From the NCBI GenBank assembly GCA_937901335.1, contig CALCHC010000006.1, positions 1-8,172 on the forward strand: DNA of 8,172 nt, given 5' to 3'. A program made the translations under genes and the position numbers. The first letter of the stretch is position 1. Each line of letters opens with the position of its first letter. Positions 6,488 to 8,172 of this stretch are shown here, one piece after another. This stretch comes from an uncultured Phascolarctobacterium sp. Lineage in GTDB: Bacteria; Bacillota; Negativicutes; Acidaminococcales; Acidaminococcaceae. The notes under the pieces were generated by a model, which had not been told where the DNA came from, made no database searches, and saw only the letters and a program-made list of their open reading frames with translations.

Positions 6488-7993
6488 ATGATTACTGGCG
6501 AATTGAAAAATAAAATTGATAGCTTATGGGATATCTTTGCAGCAGGTGGTTTGGTTAATCCCCTTGACGTTATTGAACAAATTACATATTTAATGTTCAT
6601 ACACGACTTGGACGAAGCAGATAATTTGCGTGCTAAAGAAAGCGCAATGCTTGGTTTGTCCTACCAAAGTATGTTTGCAGATACTGTTATTATCAATGAG
6701 CGTCCTGTAGATGGTAAACAATTAAAGTGGAGCGTGTTCCGTGATTTCCCCGCTGGGAAAATGTATTCTGTTATGCAGGAAGCGGTGTTTCCTTTCATCA
6801 AACAGCTTCACGGTGATAAAAACAGCGCTTATTCTAAATATATGGATGATGCAATTTTTAAATTGCCCACACCCTTACTGCTTTCTAAAGTTGTAGCAAC
6901 CTTGGACGAAATTTATAACCAAATGGCGCAAGTACACGATAGCGATATACGCGGTGATGTGTATGAATATTTGCTGTCCAAAATTTCTCAATCTGGGCGT
7001 AATGGTCAGTTCCGCACTCCGCGCCATATTATAAAAATGATGGTAGCTTTAATGCAACCTAAACCTGATGATATTATTTGTGACCCTGCTTGTGGCACAA
7101 GTGGTTTCCTTGTAGCTGCAGGGGAATATTTAAAAGAAAATCATAAAGAAGAAATTTTCTTCAACAAACAAAAGAAAGACCACTATATGAATGGTTTGTT
7201 CCACGGTTACGATATGGATAGAACAATGCTACGCATTGGTGCCATGAATATGATGACCCACGGTGTAGAAAATCCTTTCATTGAATATCGCGACAGTCTT
7301 TCTGACCAAAATCCTGACAGAAATAAATATTCCTTGATTTTGGCGAATCCTCCTTTTAAGGGAAGCCTTGATAATGATATTGTTTCTGTGGATTTGCTCA
7401 AGATGTGCAAAACTAAAAAGACAGAACTGCTTTTCTTGGCGCTCTTTATAAAAATGCTCAGAGTTGGCGGTCGTTGCGCTTGTATTGTTCCTGATGGCGT
7501 TCTTTTTGGTTCTTCTAATGCACACAAGGCAATTCGTAAAGAGCTTATTGAAGGCAACCGATTAGAAGCAGTTATCTCTATGCCTTCCGGTGTGTTCAAA
7601 CCTTACGCTGGCGTAAGTACCGGTATTTTAATCTTTACCAAGACTGGTCACGGTGGTACTGATAAAGTTTGGTTCTATGATATGCAGGCAGATGGCTTTA
7701 GCCTTGACGACAAACGCACTGCTATAAACGACAACGATATCTCCGACATTATAGAACGCTTCCATAATTTGGCTGGCGAGGCAGAACGCGCTCGCACAGA
7801 AAAATCCTTCTTCGTCGAAGTGCAGGAGATTATCGAAAATGGTTATGATCTTTCCATCAACAAATATAAAAAGGTTGAGTATGTACCTGTAGAGTACCCG
7901 CCTACGGAACAAATTATGGCGGAACTGCACGAATTGGAAATGGAAATTACCAAAGGGTTAGCAGAATTAGAGGAGATGCTGAAAAATGAGTAA
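6488..7993 (+). CDS. hsdM: Type I restriction-modification system methyltransferase subunit HsdM
   Basis: The product is a 501-residue N6-adenine DNA methyltransferase subunit, which with HsdS methylates the recognition sites of a type I system and with HsdR also forms the restriction complex. The N-terminal helical HsdM_N-type domain spans about 5-145. The methyltransferase core follows: FRTPRHIIKMMV (175-186), SAM-binding motif I DPACGTSGFL (199-208), catalytic motif IV NPPF (287-290) for N6-adenine, and GGRCACIVPDGVLFG (327-341). A charged helical tail at about 470-501 probably contacts the other subunits. The ATG at 6488 is preferred because GGGAG (6473-6477) lies ten bases upstream. The in-frame ATG at 6479 lies directly against that ribosome binding site, and a longer reading from 6404 would lie within fic. 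Translation is likely coupled to fic, whose stop is 1 bp away. The hsdS and hsdR partners are not in the window. Confidence 0.94.
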   Translation: MITGELKNKIDSLWDIFAAGGLVNPLDVIEQITYLMFIHDLDEADNLRAKESAMLGLSYQSMFADTVIINERPVDGKQLKWSVFRDFPAGKMYSVMQEAVFPFIKQLHGDKNSAYSKYMDDAIFKLPTPLLLSKVVATLDEIYNQMAQVHDSDIRGDVYEYLLSKISQSGRNGQFRTPRHIIKMMVALMQPKPDDIICDPACGTSGFLVAAGEYLKENHKEEIFFNKQKKDHYMNGLFHGYDMDRTMLRIGAMNMMTHGVENPFIEYRDSLSDQNPDRNKYSLILANPPFKGSLDNDIVSVDLLKMCKTKKTELLFLALFIKMLRVGGRCACIVPDGVLFGSSNAHKAIRKELIEGNRLEAVISMPSGVFKPYAGVSTGILIFTKTGHGGTDKVWFYDMQADGFSLDDKRTAINDNDISDIIERFHNLAGEAERARTEKSFFVEVQEIIENGYDLSINKYKKVEYVPVEYPPTEQIMAELHELEMEITKGLAELEEMLKNE

Positions 7994-8172
7994 TCTTAAT
8001 ATTAAATACGGCGATATTCTTTTATATGCTGTTGGCAATGAAAAAGAATATGTAAATGTGGTTTTCAAAGATGAAACTTTTTGGATGACTCAAAAGGCAA
8101 TGGCTGAATTATTTGATTGTACTACAGATAATATCAGTTTGCATTTGAAAAATATTTTTTCTGAAGGAGAGT
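7986..8172 (+). CDS. RhuM-family protein, N-terminal part (cut by the right edge)
   Basis: Sixty-two codons are visible from the ATG at 7986 to the window end. The sequence contains VVFKDETFWMTQKAMAELFDCTTDNISLHLKNIFSEGE (25-62), closely resembling the conserved start of the virulence RhuM family: a WxTQxxMAELF helix-turn-helix-like segment followed by NISxHxKNIFxEGE. RhuM proteins were named from a Salmonella pathogenicity-island gene; their biochemical role is not established, and many occur inside type I restriction-modification loci. The start overlaps the hsdM stop by 8 bp and has an AGGAG (7971-7975) ten bases upstream inside hsdM, so translation is coupled to hsdM. The remaining length, and whether a second domain such as Fic/Doc follows, cannot be seen. 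Confidence 0.8.
   Translation, partial: MSNLNIKYGDILLYAVGNEKEYVNVVFKDETFWMTQKAMAELFDCTTDNISLHLKNIFSEGE

Noticed and set aside
1..8172. tRNA or rRNA genes, CRISPR arrays, insertion sequences, phage attachment sites
   Set aside because: No cloverleaf-like sequence, regularly spaced repeats, transposase motifs or terminal repeats were seen by reading both strands.

Overview
The window comes from a bacterial chromosome. A moderately AT-rich composition, good Shine-Dalgarno sequences, the pcrA-ligA pair and a consensus ParB site fit a low-to-mid GC Bacillota-type organism. A Negativicutes-like anaerobe is my guess, but no marker here proves a genus.

Region 1 (1-740, minus strand) is the 5' part of a TtcA-like PP-loop ATPase for tRNA thiolation, cut by the left edge. 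Region 2 (741-966) is a divergent intergenic stretch. It holds a perfect 16-bp parS centromere site (769-784), extended -10 elements facing in opposite directions (807-812 minus, 893-898 plus), a 12-bp perfect palindrome almost exactly midway between them, and a small hairpin just before the pcrA ribosome binding site. Region 3 (967-5256, plus strand) is a housekeeping replication/repair operon. It encodes PcrA, a UvrD-family superfamily 1 helicase, and, 33 bp later, LigA, the NAD+-dependent DNA ligase. The operon ends in a strong hairpin terminator at 5260-5299.

Region 4 (5300-8172, plus strand) is visibly more AT-rich and looks like an accessory cassette placed directly after the ligA terminator. 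It has its own promoter and then three tightly packed genes: a Fic-domain AMP-transferase with a C-terminal winged-helix-like region, HsdM (the type I modification methyltransferase subunit, 1 bp after fic), and the start of a RhuM-family gene overlapping hsdM by 8 bp. HsdS and HsdR are expected beyond the right edge. The cassette is a type I restriction-modification locus with Fic and RhuM accessory genes; what these accessories do in such loci is poorly known.

The most notable items are the consensus parS in the probable leader of the ttcA-like gene, the symmetric architecture of the divergent promoter region, and the fic-hsdM-rhuM gene order. All protein-coding genes seen appear intact apart from the two cut by the window edges. 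I found no RNA genes, CRISPR arrays or insertion sequences.
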